A model generated the notes under the pieces. It saw only the letters and a list, made by a program, of their open reading frames with translations. It had not been told where the DNA came from and ran no database searches. 53,978 bases of DNA, from contig CAJQSZ010000034.1 of NCBI GenBank assembly GCA_905618805.1, positions 1-53,978 on the forward strand. The letters are read 5' to 3'. The DNA is from an uncultured Candidatus Pelagibacter sp. GTDB taxonomy: Bacteria > Pseudomonadota > Alphaproteobacteria > Pelagibacterales > Pelagibacteraceae. Both the position numbers and the translations under genes were made by a program. Below are positions 51,641 through 53,978 of the stretch, piece by piece. Position 1 is the stretch's first letter. Each line of letters starts with the position of its first letter.

Positions 51641-52609
51641 ATGCCCACAAAGATTCCTGAAATATCGAAGCAAATTCGTAACAAGGAGATATTAAGCATA
51701 TTAGAAAAAAATTATTCTGAGATTGTGTCAGTTTGGGTTCCAATGCAAACACGGTGGATGAATAATCTTTATAGAACCTTTCATGATTATGATAAATTCA
51801 TGATTATTATACATCTAGTACTTAAAACATTTGATTTTTATTCAAAGAATTTTGTGAAATTGAATTATCAAGAATATTTTGATCAAAGAGAGGTTGAAAT
51901 AAAAGAGATTAATATAATGGAAATATCAAGCTCACTCAATTTAGCAAAAGAAACTACTAGAAGAAAAGTTAATGAATTAGAAAAATTAGGAGCAATTAAA
52001 AGAATAAAAAAAAGAATTATAGTAGATAAAGAAACTTGGCCAAGTATTAAACCAGATGACACAATGAAAAGAATGTCACATTTTTTATCAATTTTGTCAA
52101 AAATGCTTTACACGGAAAAAATGATATCAGAATCACTTACCCCAAATCAAATAATTAAAATATCTAAAGAAAATTTTTCACATGTTTGGAAACTTTATTT
52201 TGAAATGCAAATGCTAATGTTGTTGAGTTTTAAAAAAATTTATGGAGACCTAGAAACCATGCATGTTCATGGCATTTGTTTAACCAATCAAGTTTTAAAC
52301 TCAAAAAAAATTGATAATAGTAAAATGAATAAAGAATTTTACCTAGAAAAGTATTTTATTAATAATAAAAAAGATTTCACAGGCATAAATGCAATGTCAA
52401 TTTCAGATATTACAAGCATACCAAGAGCTACGGTTACTAGAAAATTAAATAAATTAATTAAAGAAAATTTTGTAACAATAGATGATAAAAAACGTTATTC
52501 TGTATCAGGTGGTCACATTAATAAAATAACGGCAGTACAGAAAGATACTTTTAAAAACCTATCTCTGTTTGCTGAGCGTATTTACAATTTGTGTTTAATT
52601 AAAAAATAA
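51641..52609 (+). CDS. DNA-binding regulator with two helix-turn-helix segments
   Basis: A 322-aa protein with two related winged-helix-like units. The first is MEISSSLNLAKETTRRKVNE then LEKLGAIKRIKKRIIVD (residues about 91-120); the second MSISDITSIPRATVTRKLNK then LIKENFVTIDDKKRYSV (residues about 255-290). Such a pair of helix-turn-helix plus wing in one chain is unusual. The middle is helical with many Met and Phe. No ligand domain is recognised. It stands alone and may regulate its own promoter or nearby betaine genes. Confidence 0.75.
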   Translation: MPTKIPEISKQIRNKEILSILEKNYSEIVSVWVPMQTRWMNNLYRTFHDYDKFMIIIHLVLKTFDFYSKNFVKLNYQEYFDQREVEIKEINIMEISSSLNLAKETTRRKVNELEKLGAIKRIKKRIIVDKETWPSIKPDDTMKRMSHFLSILSKMLYTEKMISESLTPNQIIKISKENFSHVWKLYFEMQMLMLLSFKKIYGDLETMHVHGICLTNQVLNSKKIDNSKMNKEFYLEKYFINNKKDFTGINAMSISDITSIPRATVTRKLNKLIKENFVTIDDKKRYSVSGGHINKITAVQKDTFKNLSLFAERIYNLCLIKK

Positions 52610-52616
52610 TTAGATT

Positions 52617-53471
52617 TTAAGTATTTTTTTTAATTATAAATATAAAAATTATCGAAGTTATCATCATTATTAGTGCATACGCAGCAGCTGGCACTATAAA
52701 AACCATTGAACTTCCATCAAAGATTTGAGTTCCAACAAATACAGCTAGTGTACCATTCTGAAGTCCACACTCTAAGGAGATACATCTTTGTTGAGCAACA
52801 CCAGAAGCAAAAGATTTAGCAACATAAAAACCTATAATCATCATTGTTATATTTAATGTTGCAGCAATTAATCCTGCACGTGCTATAAAGCTGACAATAT
52901 TGTCCCATTCTTCAATGTAGATAGAAATAAATACTAACACAAACAAAGCAACCGATATTTTTTGAATTATTAAAGCTTTGCTATTAATAAAATTGTTTGC
53001 AAAATGCTTTATCGTCATTCCAATTATTACTGGTACAGTAACAACAAAAAACATTTTTAAAGCAATTCCTGTCATGGAGATGTTTTTTGAAACATTGGTT
53101 ATTTCAAAAAAATCAATTGAATTAAAAACGATAAATGGAACTGATACAATACTAATTAAGCTTATAATGGCAGTTAGAGATATTGAAAGTGCAACATCAC
53201 CTTTAGCAAATTTTGTGAGTACATTTGATGTAACACCACCAGGTGCTGCTGCAATAAGCATTACTCCAATAGCTAGTTCTGCAGGTGTGTTTAATAATTT
53301 GATTAAAAGGAATGCAACGATTGGCAGTAAAATTAATTGACCAATAAAGCCAATCAAGAAATCTTTTGGAATTTTAGCTACTCTTACGAAGTCTTGAATT
53401 GTTAAACTCATTCCAAGTCCCAACATTATAAGAGCCAAACCAATTGGAGCTAATTTTGTAGCAATTTCCAT
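52617..53471 (-). CDS. Bile acid:sodium symporter (BASS) family transporter
   Basis: A 284-aa membrane protein with about nine hydrophobic helices. LGMSLTIQDFVRVAKIPKDF opens the family, AAAPGGVTSNVLTKFAKGDVALS is the sodium-site crossing, and LECGLQNGTLAVFVGTQIF the second crossing with an ECG motif. Many bacterial members carry organic acids or pantothenate rather than bile acids. It converges with the regulator gene. Confidence 0.87.
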   Translation of the reverse strand: MEIATKLAPIGLALIMLGLGMSLTIQDFVRVAKIPKDFLIGFIGQLILLPIVAFLLIKLLNTPAELAIGVMLIAAAPGGVTSNVLTKFAKGDVALSISLTAIISLISIVSVPFIVFNSIDFFEITNVSKNISMTGIALKMFFVVTVPVIIGMTIKHFANNFINSKALIIQKISVALFVLVFISIYIEEWDNIVSFIARAGLIAATLNITMMIIGFYVAKSFASGVAQQRCISLECGLQNGTLAVFVGTQIFDGSSMVFIVPAAAYALIMMITSIIFIFIIKKNT

Positions 53472-53532
53472 TTATAAAACCTATTAGTTCATTTTGAGTT
53501 TTACAAGAAAATGATTTTAAACTTAGGATTAA

Positions 53533-53907
53533 CTAAGACAAATCAATAGCATTTTTTTTTAGAACTTCCATGGAAACAAGCTTTAAAGTTTTTTCATGTG
53601 TTCTTTTTAGATAAACAGGGCAAGGCTTTCCAGCATCTGCAGCTCTTGCGTACCAACTAGCGCAAACACACCAACCATCTCCTGCTTTTAAACCTGGAAA
53701 ACCAAATTCTGGATGAGGAGTAATTAAATCGTTACCAGCTTCTTTACACCATTCTAAAAATTCAGTTGTAACTTTTGCACACACAGTATGAATGCCATGA
53801 TCATTTTCATCAGTACTACAACATCCATCTCTATGCCACCCTGTTAACGGATCATTAGAACACTCTTCCAGATCTTCACCTAGAACATTTTTTTGTTTAG
53901 CACTCAT
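53533..53907 (-). CDS. DUF2237 family protein
   Basis: A 124-aa protein full of conserved Cys and Trp: NVLGEDLEECSNDPLTGWHR, DGCCSTDENDHGIHTVCAKV and GDGWCVCASWYARAADAGKP. These match DUF2237, a widely conserved small family without a known role. Metal binding is likely from the Cys/His pattern. It starts on the base after the stop of the next upstream gene. Confidence 0.88.
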   Translation of the reverse strand: MSAKQKNVLGEDLEECSNDPLTGWHRDGCCSTDENDHGIHTVCAKVTTEFLEWCKEAGNDLITPHPEFGFPGLKAGDGWCVCASWYARAADAGKPCPVYLKRTHEKTLKLVSMEVLKKNAIDLS

Positions 53908-53978
53908 TTAAATTTTTGTTGGATTGGGTTGCCCTTTGTAAACAATTTCAGGATCAAATGATTTTTCATTTTCCTCAA
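53908..53978 (-). CDS. C-terminal end of a gene continuing past the right edge
   Basis: On the minus strand the frame reads about 22 residues ending FDPEIVYKGQPNPTKI and a TAA directly before the DUF2237 start. The remainder lies outside the window, and too little is visible to name the product. Probably cotranscribed with the DUF2237 gene. Confidence 0.6.
   Translation of the reverse strand, partial: EENEKSFDPEIVYKGQPNPTKI

Noticed and set aside
1-53978. Transposons, integrases, CRISPR arrays, rRNA, phage genes
   Set aside because: None of their proteins, repeats or RNA signatures was seen on either strand.

Overview
The window is a gene-dense, strongly AT-rich stretch of an alphaproteobacterium of the SAR11 clade (Candidatus Pelagibacter or a close relative). 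The signs are very short or overlapping gene junctions (many stop/start overlaps of 1-20 nt), Lys/Asn/Ile-rich proteins, no mobile elements, and a set of genes known from marine methylated-osmolyte users: TMA monooxygenase, TMAO demethylase, a TMAO transporter, a DddK-type DMSP lyase, sarcosine oxidase and dimethylglycine dehydrogenase with ETF/ETF-QO. Every assignment comes from reading motifs and recalling families; no search was run.

Region 1 (1-11.9 kb, nearly all minus strand) handles ammonium and methylamine nitrogen. It holds a gmaS-like glutamine-synthetase-III gene cut by the left edge, small membrane proteins, an Amt ammonium transporter, a 135-aa unknown, three split glutamate-synthase subunits (MgsA/B/C or GlxB/C/D), a second GlnT-like synthetase, a stand-alone FAD amine oxidoreductase, a small winged-helix-like protein and tdm (TMAO demethylase). 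Region 2 (12-19.5 kb) is the TMAO/TMA locus: tmoX with a strong terminator, three unrelated small genes, tmoV, a double-length tmoW, and on the opposite strand tmm followed at 20 nt by dddK. Region 3 (19.5-28.5 kb) carries a GpsA-like dehydrogenase, an amidotransferase, fhs, and the divergent soxBDAG operon.

Region 4 (28.5-38.8 kb) is mixed: an EamA exporter, lipoprotein, racemase, cupin, hydrolase, cspA, purEK, then an M19-like protein lacking several metal ligands, two conserved proteins of unknown function and a tiny zinc-ribbon protein. Region 5 (38.8-45.5 kb) has a DmdA-like GcvT protein paired with a short MetF-like protein and facing a Rieske oxygenase, then a tightly overlapped kinase/nucleotidyltransferase/crotonase/CoA-binding cassette. 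Region 6 (45.5-54 kb) has dimethylglycine dehydrogenase-etfB-etfA-ETF-QO, a regulator with two helix-turn-helix segments, a BASS-family transporter and a DUF2237 protein.

Read together, TMA would be oxidised to TMAO by Tmm, TMAO imported by TmoXVW and split by Tdm to dimethylamine plus formaldehyde. Monomethylamine would be captured by GmaS and Mgs as N-methylglutamate, whose methyl group is released by an Mgd/Sox-type dehydrogenase. One-carbon units would pass to tetrahydrofolate (Tdm, SoxA, DMGDH and the DmdA-like protein all carry GcvT-type domains) and on to formate through Fhs; DMGDH electrons would reach the quinone pool through ETF and ETF-QO. No recognisable dimethylamine monooxygenase is present. 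The least explained and most interesting parts are the Rieske/DmdA-like/MetF-like module, the degenerate-dipeptidase module beside it, and the kinase/nucleotidyltransferase cassette. No intergenic stretch exceeds 300 bases; the longest, 44186-44469, contains a probable 45-codon gene.
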